A DNA stretch of 64,000 nucleotides from positions 53,998 through 117,997 of the forward strand of contig JAEYLX010000070.1 in the NCBI GenBank assembly GCA_023407575.1, given 5' to 3'. Positions 9,266 through 19,128 of the stretch are shown here, one piece after another (position 1 is the stretch's first letter; each line of letters starts with the position of its first letter). The DNA comes from Bacillota bacterium. GTDB lineage: Bacteria > Bacillota > Clostridia > Lachnospirales > Lachnospiraceae. Both the position numbers and the translations under genes were made by a program. The notes below the pieces were generated by a model. The model ran no database searches. It saw only the letters and a program-made list of their open reading frames with translations, and was not told the origin of the DNA.

Positions 9266-10258
9266 ATGAAAGAAACCTTGCGTACAAAATGCAATTTAAT
9301 TGCAGAGAATTATCAGGATTTGGCAAAGGTATTAAAATGGAATAGCTCATCCAATCTAAGATTTGGTGCATTCCTTTATACCCTGCATGGAAAAAAAGTT
9401 GACGCAGATGCAATTATTCGTTGTCGAACGATAATTAAGGAAAATACAGGCATATTATCTCAGTTTAAGGATATAACATACTTTATTACTTCTGTTATAC
9501 TATCTCTTCAAGATAATCCAGGTGCCGTTTTTTCGAGCATCTTAAAGGTTTATGAGGCATTGAAACAAGAAAAGCTGCATTCTTCTCCTTATCTTGTATT
9601 GGCGGCAACATCAATTGCAATTCAGGCAGAACCTTATGATTATACACGAATTGCTGCGTCGACGAAAAACATTTATACAGCTATGAAAAAGGAGCATAAA
9701 ATATTAACTTCTTCGGATGACTATGGCTTTGCGGCACTTCTTGCAATTCAAGATAAACCAATTCCAGAGGTGATTAAAGAAGTGGAAACTTGCTATAGGA
9801 TTTTAAAACAAGATTTTATTAGTTCTAATTCACTACAAGCTTTATCACAGGTGTTGTCCTTCAGTACAGAGGATGCGGAAATAAAATGCAAGAAAGTAGT
9901 GGATTTATATCGTGCCTTAAAAGTAAGGAAATGTAAATTGGGAATTGGAATTGAATTATCTTTTTTAGGTATAGCAGCATTAATTGATATAGATATTAAT
10001 CAATTAGCGGACGAAATAGCTGAATTTCATGAATACTTAAAATATAAAAAGGGATTTGGCCCCTGGTCGGTAACAAAGCCAGAAAGAGTGATGCTTGCAA
10101 CAGCTATTTTATGTTTGGAATATATAGAGGATGTAGAATATAATAAAGTTAAAATGACAATATCAAATAATATTACAGGAATACTGATTGCACAGCAGAT
10201 GGCAGCAATAGCATCTGCGTCGGCAGCAGTTGCTGCAGCTTCAGCCGCATCAAGCTAA
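9266..10258 (+). CDS. DUF4003 family protein
   Basis: A 330-residue helical cytosolic protein. It matches the remembered DUF4003 pattern: IIKENTG..SQFKD, a central SSPYLVLAA segment, then YTAMKKEHKILTSSDDY. The function of this Firmicutes family is not established. The last 25 residues are almost pure Ala/Ser (AAIASASAAVAAASAASS), an odd low-complexity tail that could anchor or cap a helical bundle. It lies between spoVG and pth with its own ribosome site. No transmembrane segment or catalytic motif is apparent. Confidence 0.75.
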   Translation: MKETLRTKCNLIAENYQDLAKVLKWNSSSNLRFGAFLYTLHGKKVDADAIIRCRTIIKENTGILSQFKDITYFITSVILSLQDNPGAVFSSILKVYEALKQEKLHSSPYLVLAATSIAIQAEPYDYTRIAASTKNIYTAMKKEHKILTSSDDYGFAALLAIQDKPIPEVIKEVETCYRILKQDFISSNSLQALSQVLSFSTEDAEIKCKKVVDLYRALKVRKCKLGIGIELSFLGIAALIDIDINQLADEIAEFHEYLKYKKGFGPWSVTKPERVMLATAILCLEYIEDVEYNKVKMTISNNITGILIAQQMAAIASASAAVAAASAASS

Positions 10259-10322
10259 GAAGTTAATTTTGTAATAATCTACATTACTGCGATAAATAGG
10301 AGTTCTTAAGAAAGGTTTTGTT

Positions 10323-10889
10323 ATGTACATTATAGTAGGTTTAGGAAATCCAACTGATAAATATCAGGCTACAAGACATAATATTGGTTGGGATGCAATT
10401 ACTAAAGTATCCGATGACTATCGTATATCATTGGATACGAAAAAACATAAGGCAATTTGCGGAAAAGGTTCTATTGAAGGAGAAAAAGTGGTTCTTGCTC
10501 AGCCCATTACTTATATGAACTTAAGCGGTGAGAGTGTTCGTGAGTTAATGGATTTTTATAAGGTTACACCCAGTGAAATTATAATTATCTATGATGATAT
10601 CAGCCTGGAAGTTGGCCAGCTTCGAATTCGTAAGAAGGGAAGTGCTGGCGGGCACAATGGGATTAAGAGCATCATCAGTCATCTTGGCACCGATGAATTT
10701 CCAAGAATTAAAGTGGGGGTTGGCGATAAACCCAAGGATTGGGATCTTGCAGATTATGTTCTGTCAAGATTTCAGGCGGCAGAGCAACCAACGATACGAG
10801 AGGCGTTGAAAGATACTTCCGATGCCTGCAAAATGATTATCACGGCAGGGATTGATGCTGCGATGAATCAATATAATAGAAAAAAATAA
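10323..10889 (+). CDS. pth: Peptidyl-tRNA hydrolase
   Basis: Releases peptides from peptidyl-tRNAs that drop off ribosomes. Family hallmarks are all present: IVGLGNPTDKYQATRHNIG with the catalytic His at residue 20, AQPITYMNLSGESV, IYDDISLEVGQLRIRKKGSAGGHNG, and VGVGDKP. Length (188 residues) is normal. AAAGG lies 7 nt before the start. The gene is 26 bp upstream of mfd, the widely conserved pth-mfd pairing in Firmicutes. Confidence 0.97.
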   Translation: MYIIVGLGNPTDKYQATRHNIGWDAITKVSDDYRISLDTKKHKAICGKGSIEGEKVVLAQPITYMNLSGESVRELMDFYKVTPSEIIIIYDDISLEVGQLRIRKKGSAGGHNGIKSIISHLGTDEFPRIKVGVGDKPKDWDLADYVLSRFQAAEQPTIREALKDTSDACKMIITAGIDAAMNQYNRKK

Positions 10890-10915
10890 TAGTTTTAAAA
10901 TAGGAGGATGTCATT

Positions 10916-13900
10916 TTGAAAACCTTCAGCGCACCCTTGATGGAATTAAAAGAATTTAATGATATCAGGGAGAACATTATAACGAGAACCCTGCCGGTAC
11001 AAGTTACCGGCTGTATTGATTCCCAAAAATGCCACTTAATCCATGGCTTAAGTGAAGGATTTAAATATAAGGTAATTGTCACTTATAACGATTTAAAGGC
11101 CAAGGAAATCTATGAGGATTATAGACTATATGATAAAGAAGTTTTTCTATATCCCTCAAAAGACATTATATTCTATAGTGCAGATATACATGGAAATGCC
11201 ATTGTCAGAGAACGTTTGAAAGTTCTTCGTAAGATAATTGAAAAGAAAGCCGCGACAATCATTGTTTCACTGGAAGGTGGAATGGATCGTATCCTTCCTT
11301 TACAGATGATAAAGGAACGAATTATTAAGATTACAGCGGAGTCAGTAATTAAATTGCAAGAATTTAGTGCTGCTTTAATCCACCTGGGATATGAAAGGCA
11401 GGCGCAGGTGGAATCTCCAGGTGATTTTGCTGTTAGGGGAGGTATCATAGATATTTTTCCTCTAACCGAAGAGGTTCCTTATCGTGTCGAGCTATGGGGC
11501 GATGAAATAGATTCTATTCGTACCTTTGATATTAGCAGTCAACGTTCCATTGAACAGGTTGAGGGTCTGACGATATATCCAGCGACAGAAATCATTCTTG
11601 ACGATAAGAGAAGAAAAGCAGGAATTCAAAAACTAGAGGATGAGGAAAAGAAATACTATAAAGGCCTTAGAGACCAGTTTAAAACAGAAGAAGCTGCTCG
11701 AATACATCAAATTATTGGAGAATTCAAAGAGAATCTTGAAACCTATCAGGGTTCGGTAGCAATGGAAAGTTATATTAATTATTTTTATGAACAGACGGTA
11801 AGTTTTTTTCAGTATTTTGATCAAGAAGAAACTTTGTTCTTTCTAGATGAGCCAGGTAGACTGGTGGAAAAGGGAGAAGCGGTTGAAACAGAGTTTCGAG
11901 AAGGTATGATTGGCCGTATTGAGAAGGGATATATTCTTCCGGGACAGATTGATGTAATCTTTAGCTATAAGGAAGCAATGGGCTTTCTGGCAAATAGAAA
12001 TTCTATACTTATCAGTACCATGGAAGTTAAGAATAATTTTTATACACCCAAGAGGAAGTACGACTTTACAGTTCAGACAGTAGCTTCTTATCACAAGAAC
12101 TTTGAAGTGTTGGTAAAAGATCTAGAGCGTTGGAAGAAGAACAAATATCGAGTAGTCCTTCTTTCTGGTTCAAGGTCGAGAGCGATGCGTTTAAGTGATG
12201 ATCTTAGAGAATATAATCTTAGTGCTTTCTATTCAGAAGATATGGACCGAGTGCTCCAACCCGGAGAGATTATGGTGGCATATGGGAACCTTAGAAGGGG
12301 ATTTGAATATCCATTAATTAAGTTAGTGGTAATCTCGGAAAGTGATATCTTTGGTTCAGAGAAAAAGAAGAAGAGAAAGAAAACCTCCTATGAGGGAAAT
12401 AAGATTCATAGCTTTACTGACCTGGCACCAGGTGATTATATTGTTCATGAAAACCATGGTCTTGGTATCTATAAAGGTATTGAAAAAATAGAAGTTGATA
12501 AGGTAACAAAGGATTATATCAAAATTGAATATGGCGGTGGAGGCGTGTTGTATATTCTTGCAACAGGCCTTGATGTGATACAAAAATATTCTGGTTCTGA
12601 AGGTAGAAAACCGAAACTGAATAAGCTAAATTCCATTGAGTGGAAGAATACCAAATCAAAAGTCAAAGGTGCAGTGCGCGAGGTGGCAAAGGATTTGGTG
12701 GCGCTTTATGCCCAAAGACAGGAGAAGATAGGTTTCCAGTTTGGTCCGGACACTGTATGGCAGAAGGAGTTTGAAGAAGCATTTCCCTATGATGAGACAG
12801 AAGATCAGCTAAACGCAATTGAGGCAACCAAAAAAGATATGGAAAGCAAACGTATTATGGATCGTCTAATCTGTGGTGACGTAGGTTATGGTAAAACAGA
12901 AATTGCAATTCGTGCCGCCTTTAAAGCTGTTTCCGATGGAAAGCAGGTGGTTATTCTTGTGCCTACAACCATCTTAGCACAGCAACATTATAATACAATG
13001 GTTCAACGAATGATGGATTTCCCGGTAAGTATTGATGTGTTGTCACGTTTTCGAAGTGCAGCTGAACAAAAGAAGACAATAGAACGAATTAAAAAAGGCA
13101 GCCTCGATATAATCGTAGGAACCCATAGAGTATTGTCACAGGATGTGAAGTTTAAGAATCTCGGATTGTTAATCATAGATGAAGAACAACGTTTTGGTGT
13201 TGGACATAAAGAGAAGATGAAGCTATTAAAGAAAGATGTGGATGTTCTGACGCTTACAGCGACTCCAATTCCTAGAACTCTGCATATGAGCTTAGTCGGA
13301 ATTCGTGATATGAGTGTACTTGACGAACCTCCTGTGGACCGTCTTCCAATTCAGACCTATGTATTAGAACATAATGAAGAGATAATACGTGAGGCCATCA
13401 CCAGAGAGTTGGCAAGGGAAGGTCAGGTTTATTATGTTTATAACCGTGTAAATGGTATTGATGAGATTGCTAATACCGTTGCAAAACTGGTTCCAGATGC
13501 AAATGTTGCCTTTGCTCATGGGCAAATGAATGAACATACCCTAGAGAAAATTATGTTCGATTTTATCTCTGGAGAAATTGACGTGCTCGTTTCTACTACA
13601 ATTATTGAAACAGGTTTGGATATCTCAAATGTTAATACAATTATTATTGACGATGCTGACAGACTGGGCTTATCACAGCTCTATCAGCTTAGGGGGCGTG
13701 TAGGACGTTCTAATCGAACCTCCTATGCATTTTTGATGTACAAAAGGGATAAGATGCTTCGTGAGATTGCGGAGAAGAGATTACATGCCATCAAGGAATT
13801 CACCGAGCTTGGGTCTGGCTTCAAAATAGCGATGCGAGATCTTGAAATCAGAGGTGCGGGTAACTTGTTAGGCGAAGAACAAAGCGGTCATATGGAAGCA

Positions 13901-14464
13901 GTGGGATATGATCTATATTGTAAGATGCTTAATGAAGCTGTGAAAGCAATGAAAGGTAATGATCTGAACGAAGAGACTTACGAAACGACTGTGGACATGG
14001 ACATGGATGCCTACATTCCTTCTACTTATATTAAAAATGAAATTCAGAAGCTGGATATCTATAAGCGTATTGCAGAAATAGAGAATCAGGAAGAAATGAT
14101 GGATATGCAGGAAGAGTTGGTGGATCGCTTTGGAGATTTGCCAAACGCTGTAAATAACCTTTTAAATATTGCACTACTTAAGGCTGTCTGCCACAGAGTA
14201 TATATCGTAGGCCTAGTTCATAAAGAGAACGAAGTCAAGCTTATGATGTACCCGAAAGCAAAGCTTGCAGTAGAAAAAATACCTGAGCTTGTATTAAAAC
14301 ACAAAAATAAATTGAAGCTGATACCTCAGGCAAATCCTTATTTTGTATATCAATTACCAGGCACTCCGAAGGGGAAAATGGATGCCTTAGCAGTTTTTGA
14401 TCATCTGATGAAGCTATTAGAAGACTTCAAACTGTTAATTCAGCAACAAAATTCTGATAAGTAA
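10916..14464 (+). CDS. mfd: Transcription-repair coupling factor
   Basis: 1182-residue Mfd that displaces RNA polymerase stalled at lesions and recruits UvrA. Order of domains: UvrB-like N-terminal module (residues 1-340, with a GDFAVRGGIIDIFP segment); CarD-like RNA-polymerase-interacting domain (near residue 500, PGDYIVHENHGLGIYKGIE); RecG-like translocase with Walker A GDVGYGKTE and DEEQ box (DEEQRFGVGHKEK); motif VI QLRGRVGRSNR; and a C-terminal TRCF domain. The start is TTG at 10916 behind AGGAGG. No frameshift or missing motif is seen. It forms a likely operon with pth. Confidence 0.97.
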   Translation: MKTFSAPLMELKEFNDIRENIITRTLPVQVTGCIDSQKCHLIHGLSEGFKYKVIVTYNDLKAKEIYEDYRLYDKEVFLYPSKDIIFYSADIHGNAIVRERLKVLRKIIEKKAATIIVSLEGGMDRILPLQMIKERIIKITAESVIKLQEFSAALIHLGYERQAQVESPGDFAVRGGIIDIFPLTEEVPYRVELWGDEIDSIRTFDISSQRSIEQVEGLTIYPATEIILDDKRRKAGIQKLEDEEKKYYKGLRDQFKTEEAARIHQIIGEFKENLETYQGSVAMESYINYFYEQTVSFFQYFDQEETLFFLDEPGRLVEKGEAVETEFREGMIGRIEKGYILPGQIDVIFSYKEAMGFLANRNSILISTMEVKNNFYTPKRKYDFTVQTVASYHKNFEVLVKDLERWKKNKYRVVLLSGSRSRAMRLSDDLREYNLSAFYSEDMDRVLQPGEIMVAYGNLRRGFEYPLIKLVVISESDIFGSEKKKKRKKTSYEGNKIHSFTDLAPGDYIVHENHGLGIYKGIEKIEVDKVTKDYIKIEYGGGGVLYILATGLDVIQKYSGSEGRKPKLNKLNSIEWKNTKSKVKGAVREVAKDLVALYAQRQEKIGFQFGPDTVWQKEFEEAFPYDETEDQLNAIEATKKDMESKRIMDRLICGDVGYGKTEIAIRAAFKAVSDGKQVVILVPTTILAQQHYNTMVQRMMDFPVSIDVLSRFRSAAEQKKTIERIKKGSLDIIVGTHRVLSQDVKFKNLGLLIIDEEQRFGVGHKEKMKLLKKDVDVLTLTATPIPRTLHMSLVGIRDMSVLDEPPVDRLPIQTYVLEHNEEIIREAITRELAREGQVYYVYNRVNGIDEIANTVAKLVPDANVAFAHGQMNEHTLEKIMFDFISGEIDVLVSTTIIETGLDISNVNTIIIDDADRLGLSQLYQLRGRVGRSNRTSYAFLMYKRDKMLREIAEKRLHAIKEFTELGSGFKIAMRDLEIRGAGNLLGEEQSGHMEAVGYDLYCKMLNEAVKAMKGNDLNEETYETTVDMDMDAYIPSTYIKNEIQKLDIYKRIAEIENQEEMMDMQEELVDRFGDLPNAVNNLLNIALLKAVCHRVYIVGLVHKENEVKLMMYPKAKLAVEKIPELVLKHKNKLKLIPQANPYFVYQLPGTPKGKMDALAVFDHLMKLLEDFKLLIQQQNSDK

Positions 14465-14606
14465 GGGGTTAAGAATATAAATTTGGGTAGACTTAAGCTA
14501 CTTAATAGTATAGTTGGGATAAAATATTAATCTAAAATAATTTCATTACGAATATGAGAACTATTATATAGAGCTGAAATAAAATACAGCTGGAAAGGGG
14601 ACAGGC

Positions 14607-16007
14607 ATGAAAAGAGGTTGGAAGTTGGTACACATAGTACCAATCGTATTAATCGTAATGCTGCTATCTGCTTGTAAAGGCGGAGCGGAGCGCAATGAGC
14701 TTACAAATTATATTGGGAAGAGTGTGTCTACCTTTGAGCGAAAGTCAGGAATTGATTTAAGTGAGTTAAGTAGCGGTGTATACCAAAAAGAGGGGGTTAT
14801 TCAAGTTATGACCTCAGGAAAAGAGGTATCTGCAGTTACCCTGCTGGAGAAGGCAGAAAAATATAAAGTGTTTGGTGTTACCATCGGAATGAAGAAAGAA
14901 GAAGCAGATGGGTTGTTGGTGGATAGCTTTGGTACAGAAATTGCAAAGAAATTCAGCGCAGATCAGTCTACGGTTACCTATTCTTATCTAAAAGATGAAA
15001 ATGAATTATATATTACTTACGATAGTTCACAAGAAACTGTACTTGAAATTTCGTATTATAAGAGTGCTGCTCCTAAGCAGAAGGAAGACGATGTCTCGGT
15101 TAGTTCTGGAAATCTGATGGTTAGCATTGGGGATACCAGAGTTTATTATAATGAGGCTATGGTTTACCTTAAGTTAGCACAAGAAAAGTATGAGAAGGAA
15201 TATGGAAAGGGTGTCTGGCAAGCAGATATTCTTGGAAATGGAAATACCTTTGGCAGTATGCTAAAGGAAGAAGTGATACATCAATTAACAGAACTAAAGA
15301 TAATTAAGGCAGAGGCACTGAAAAAGGAAATTAATTTAACAGAGGAAGAGCTTGCAGAAGCTGCCTCTTACGCAAAAGATCATTTTGAGAGTCTAGCACA
15401 GGAAGAAATTGACCAGTATCTTATTACAAAGGAGCTTTTAACAGAGGTTTATTCGGATAACCTTTTAGCTAGTAAAATGTTTGAAATGGAAACAATTAAT
15501 GTAGATAATAATGTGTCGGAAGAAGCTGCAAAGCAGATTACTGTTCAGGATATTGTAGTTTACAGTAGTCATTTTGACTTAAAGGGCAATAAAGTTACTC
15601 TTTCAGAGGAAGAGAAGGCAGATGCCTATGAAAAAATTCAAAACCTTGCAGAGCAGGCAAAGGAAACAACAGATTTCCTTACTTTTGCAGAAGCGAATTC
15701 TGAAGCGGATACCATTGAGTATACCTTTGGAAAAGGAGAGGCACCAAAAGAATATGGAGATGTATTTGAACAAGCAGCTTTGCAATTAAAGACCGGAGAA
15801 GTAAGTGATATTATTGTAACTGAGAATGGCTGGCATATTATCTATTGTGTTTCGGATTATAATGAAGATGCAACAATTCAGGTGAAAGAGAGAATTATTG
15901 GTGAACGTCGTAATGAGATGTTTATGGAGATATTTTCAGAGTGGTCAGAAGATTATGATGTGGTAATTAATGAAGAGGCCTGGAATAAGATAAGCTTTGA
16001 AGATTAA
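14607..16007 (+). CDS. PrsA/SurA-like peptidyl-prolyl isomerase lipoprotein
   Basis: A 466-residue exported lipoprotein. The signal sequence ends in a lipobox LLSAC (Cys near residue 23), so it should be attached to the outer face of the membrane. Residues 30-150 form an unassigned N-terminal domain (GKSVSTFERKSGIDLSEL...). The remainder resembles SurA/PrsA: a helical chaperone section, then a parvulin domain (residues about 315-430) with FLTFAEANSEA, FGKGEAP.EYGDVFEQAA, LKTGEVSDII and ENGWHIIYCV. Parvulins assist folding of secreted proteins. Placement after mfd is common in clostridia. AAAGGGGA precedes the ATG. Confidence 0.9.
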   Translation: MKRGWKLVHIVPIVLIVMLLSACKGGAERNELTNYIGKSVSTFERKSGIDLSELSSGVYQKEGVIQVMTSGKEVSAVTLLEKAEKYKVFGVTIGMKKEEADGLLVDSFGTEIAKKFSADQSTVTYSYLKDENELYITYDSSQETVLEISYYKSAAPKQKEDDVSVSSGNLMVSIGDTRVYYNEAMVYLKLAQEKYEKEYGKGVWQADILGNGNTFGSMLKEEVIHQLTELKIIKAEALKKEINLTEEELAEAASYAKDHFESLAQEEIDQYLITKELLTEVYSDNLLASKMFEMETINVDNNVSEEAAKQITVQDIVVYSSHFDLKGNKVTLSEEEKADAYEKIQNLAEQAKETTDFLTFAEANSEADTIEYTFGKGEAPKEYGDVFEQAALQLKTGEVSDIIVTENGWHIIYCVSDYNEDATIQVKERIIGERRNEMFMEIFSEWSEDYDVVINEEAWNKISFED

Positions 16008-16375
16008 ATTGATCTAGATAACTAAAGAATATTAGTGCATATATAATCATCTGGACTTGCCTTACCACCGAACGGTTACTGAAAAGATAGTAACCGTTCG
16101 GTGCCGGTCTGCGCCATCTGATTATATATGCACTAATATTCTCCATAGGTATCGTATAATATAATTGAAGTATGAATTCGATATTATATTGCAAGCTCGA
16201 CGAGAAAGAAGAAAGAACTGGTATAAACGATTAGATCAAAAATTGGAATTGAATATTGAATAAAACGATTGTCTAAAAGCATAAATAATGAGCTTGCTTA
16301 TAAAGCTGGTGTTTATATTTGTAATATAAGATAATAAAGGGTGTCTATTATCAGTTATGAAAGGGAGGGTATAAG
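16008..16375. other. 368-bp intergenic region with a large nested inverted repeat
   Basis: Apart from the 117-bp structure described separately (16026-16142), the spacer is AT-rich without a supported gene. The ribosome site of the next gene (GGGAGGG) is at its right edge. Confidence 0.6.
16026..16142. repeat. Nested perfect inverted repeats (24 bp outside, 15 bp inside)
   Basis: Outer arms 16026-16049 and 16119-16142 are exact reverse complements over 24 bp. Inner arms 16066-16080 and 16089-16103 match over 15 bp around an 8-nt loop. The outer stem is AT-rich and the inner one GC-rich, with unpaired 15-16-nt segments between them. No T-run follows either arm, so it is not a typical terminator, though it does lie just after the PPIase gene. 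It could fold as an RNA or be a small mobile-element relic. Confidence 0.8.
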
Positions 16376-16942
16376 ATGTGTGGTAGATATAATTTTATGG
16401 TTGAAGAAGATGATGAGATTATGGAAATTCTTCAGAAGTTGAATGAAAAATATCAGAATGCACAAACGACAACTGGAGAAGTATTTCCCACCAATCAGGC
16501 TCCGATTATTGTTAAGGAAGCTAAATCTATTACGCCCACGTTAAGTGCCTGGGGTTATCCTAAGTTTGATGGGAAAGGCGTAATTATCAATGCCAGATCC
16601 GAGTCGGCTTTTGAAAAGAAGACCTTTCGTGACAGTCTTTTAACTCGTCGGTGTATCATTCCCTCCACTGGATTTTATGAATGGGACAAACAGAAGAGAA
16701 AACATTTCTTCCGACTTGAGCACACGAACGCACTTTATATGGCCGGTTTATATTCCGTTTTTAAGGGTGAAATGCGCTACGTTGTGCTTACTACCAATGC
16801 CAACGCATCCATGGAAGGAATTCATGAGCGAATGCCTTTAATTATACCAAAAGAGAATATGGAATCATGGATTTTAGAGGATAATAAAACGAATTATTTC
16901 CTTCATACAACGCCACCAAAGCTTAGCGTAGCTGTAGTGTAA
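16376..16942 (+). CDS. SRAP-domain protein (HMCES/YedK family)
   Basis: A 188-residue SOS-response-associated peptidase family member. MCGRY at the N-terminus supplies the Cys2 nucleophile that forms a thiazolidine crosslink to abasic sites in single-stranded DNA. The other family residues are visible: NARSES (Asn/Arg), the RRCIIPSTGFYEW block with the catalytic Glu, and HERMPLII with the conserved His. It protects abasic ssDNA during replication. GGGAGGG lies before the ATG. The length is slightly short but complete. Single-gene unit. Confidence 0.95.
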   Translation: MCGRYNFMVEEDDEIMEILQKLNEKYQNAQTTTGEVFPTNQAPIIVKEAKSITPTLSAWGYPKFDGKGVIINARSESAFEKKTFRDSLLTRRCIIPSTGFYEWDKQKRKHFFRLEHTNALYMAGLYSVFKGEMRYVVLTTNANASMEGIHERMPLIIPKENMESWILEDNKTNYFLHTTPPKLSVAVV

Positions 16943-17108
16943 GTTAATATTTATAACGGAGATACTAGATTGCAAGGGTCTACTATTATAATTAAATATA
17001 AAATAAATAGTATAAAATGGATAATTTTTTTCTGTGAATAACGGGAAAGGGTTGTCCATTTTTAATAGGACTTTATTACTTAGTCATGAATCTTTTGTTT
17101 ACATATCT

Positions 17109-17154
17109 TGTAATTTTATACGAATTATTGTAGAATAATAGTGTAATTTTATAC
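17109..17154 (+). repeat. 13-bp direct repeat upstream of the chemoreceptor gene
   Basis: TGTAATTTTATAC occurs at 17109-17121 and again at 17142-17154, 33 bp apart (about three helical turns), 55-100 bp before the start codon. It could be a regulator site; no matching sigma-factor pattern is convincing. Confidence 0.5.
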
Positions 17155-17208
17155 AGTATTATAGAAATATCCTATGAGTGAGAGGAAATCAAAAACGGGT
17201 GAGACAAT

Positions 17209-18999
17209 ATGAGATTAAATAATTACAAGGTGAGAACAAAAGTAATTTTACTTGCAGCGGTTTTATTATTAGTGGCGTCGTTAATGGCTGGCATGTCTAT
17301 AATAAATCAATCAAAGACGATGGATAGGAATTTAAAAGTATTAGAAGAAAGTATTCGTACAGATTTTGATAATAATATTAAAGAGCAGGTAGAAAGTGTC
17401 GTATCGTTAATAAATACTATTTATACCAAGTATGAAAATGGTGAATATACGCTGGAAGAAGCGGAGAAGATAGCAGCTGATTATGTAAGAGAATTACGTT
17501 ATGGTAATGGTGGGTATTTTTGGATTGATACTTATGAAGGTCTTAACATTGTTTGCTTAGGAAAGGATACGGTTGAAGGAAAGAATCGATTTAATGATAA
17601 GGATGTAAATGATTTTTTAATGATCCAAGCAATTATCGAGGCAGGACGAAAGGGAGGCGGTTATACAGATTATTGGTATCCTAAGGCTGGTGAAACCGAA
17701 GCTTCTCCAAAGAGAGGATATAGTTTAGCCTTTGAACCCTTTGAATGGGTAATTGGAACAGGAAATTATACAGATCATATTGATACCTACATTGCATCAA
17801 TCGCTGAACAGGAGGAGAAAGAGGCAAGGGGTAATATTATAGAGTTTATAGTAATATTTACAATATCCTTGGTTTTAGCGATCTTTGTTACAATCTATCT
17901 AACATTAAACTTAAATAAGTCCTTCAAAGCGATTAGTACATACTTTAAAACTCTTGCAACTGGTGATTTTACTGTTAAGTTACCAGAGAAATATCTTGCC
18001 AGAAAAGATGATTTTGGAGTTTTAGCAAACGAAATTGAAGTTATGAAGGGTTCAGTAGGACACTTGGTAAAAAGCTCAAAATCAGCAGCGGATGGAATTG
18101 TTGATGTTGTAGGGCACATTACAAGTAATATAAAGGTATTAAATTCTAACATTGAAGATTTAGCGGCTACGTCCCAGGAGTTGGCAGCAGGAATGCAGGA
18201 AACTGCCGCATCGGCACAGGTAATGTCAACAACTTCAGCAGAGATTGAAGTAGCGACCAAATCAATTGCAACCAAGTCACAGGAAGCGGCGCTTCAGGTG
18301 ATTGAGATTAGCAAACGAGCAAAAAATAATAAGAAAGAAATTCATTTATCTCAAGGTAAGGCGGAACAAATAGGGGAAGAGATAGAGCATAAACTGGAAC
18401 AAGCATTGGAGCAGGCACAGGTAGTATCTCAAATCAATGTTTTGACAGAAACAATTATGAAAATAACTGCCAAAACAAGATTACTGGCTCTGAACGCTTC
18501 CATTGAAGCGGCAAGAGCAGGTGAGAGTGGTAAAGGATTTGCTGTGGTAGCAGATGAGATAAGTGCCTTAGCGACACAATCCAGAGATGCAGTTACACGA
18601 ATTCAAGAGGTTACCGAGGATGTGACCGTAGCCATGACCAATTTATCAGATAGCTCAAAGGCCCTTTTAGATTTTGTATCTAAGGATGTTTCTGAAAGCT
18701 TTTCTAATATCCTTAACGTTGCAGAAGCTTATAGCAGTGATGCTGTATATATGGATGAGCTAATCACAGATTTTAGTGCCACTGCAGAAGAACTTTTAGC
18801 AGGTATTGAAAATATTATGACAGCAGTAAATGAAGTGGCACAAGCATCTACGGAAGGTGCAACGGGAACAGGAGATATTGCAATAAAGATTTCAGATATT
18901 ACGAATTTGTCTGCGGAAGTTTCACAGCAGGCAGCAATTTCTAAGAGTAATTCAGATTTCTTGAAGCGGGAGATCTCTAATTTTAAACTAGATAGATAA
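17209..18999 (+). CDS. Methyl-accepting chemotaxis protein with extracellular single Cache domain
   Basis: 596-residue membrane receptor. TM1 lies at residues 13-31. An extracellular sCache_2-type ligand domain follows (about 40-195), recognised by YGNGGYFWIDTYEGLNIV and FEPFEWVIGTGNYTDHIDTYI. TM2 is at about 206-228 and a HAMP-like linker follows. The cytoplasmic signalling domain has the conserved hairpin tip LLALNASIEAARAGESGKGF, which binds CheA/CheW. sCache_2 receptors often sense small carboxylates, but the ligand is not predictable here. The gene is transcribed alone and is followed by two strong hairpins. Confidence 0.95.
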   Translation: MRLNNYKVRTKVILLAAVLLLVASLMAGMSIINQSKTMDRNLKVLEESIRTDFDNNIKEQVESVVSLINTIYTKYENGEYTLEEAEKIAADYVRELRYGNGGYFWIDTYEGLNIVCLGKDTVEGKNRFNDKDVNDFLMIQAIIEAGRKGGGYTDYWYPKAGETEASPKRGYSLAFEPFEWVIGTGNYTDHIDTYIASIAEQEEKEARGNIIEFIVIFTISLVLAIFVTIYLTLNLNKSFKAISTYFKTLATGDFTVKLPEKYLARKDDFGVLANEIEVMKGSVGHLVKSSKSAADGIVDVVGHITSNIKVLNSNIEDLAATSQELAAGMQETAASAQVMSTTSAEIEVATKSIATKSQEAALQVIEISKRAKNNKKEIHLSQGKAEQIGEEIEHKLEQALEQAQVVSQINVLTETIMKITAKTRLLALNASIEAARAGESGKGFAVVADEISALATQSRDAVTRIQEVTEDVTVAMTNLSDSSKALLDFVSKDVSESFSNILNVAEAYSSDAVYMDELITDFSATAEELLAGIENIMTAVNEVAQASTEGATGTGDIAIKISDITNLSAEVSQQAAISKSNSDFLKREISNFKLDR

Positions 19000-19037
19000 T
19001 ACTTAATTATGATCATAAACCAAACTTAAAATAATCC

Positions 19038-19069
19038 GACAAGTGAAACGACAAGTCGTTTCACTTGTC
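19038..19069. terminator. Perfect 14-bp hairpin after the chemoreceptor gene
   Basis: GACAAGTGAAACGA pairs with its exact complement around a CAAG tetraloop. No T-run follows directly. The core ACAAGTGAAAC recurs at 33690 and near 40980, beside other genes. Confidence 0.6.
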
Positions 19070-19078
19070 ATGAATAAA

Positions 19079-19128
19079 CAGCTTAGGACAATAACATATT
19101 ACGTTATTGTCCTAAGCTGCTCTATTTT
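19079..19128 (+). terminator. 17-bp stem terminator
   Basis: A perfect 17-bp stem (19079-19095 with 19103-19119) and a 7-nt loop are followed by CTCTATTTTT, a good intrinsic terminator for the chemoreceptor transcript and an insulator for agrB. Confidence 0.8.

Noticed and set aside
17895..18275. 126-residue minus-strand frame inside the chemoreceptor
   Set aside because: Fully inside a well-supported gene with no ribosome site; an artefact of repetitive MCP codons.
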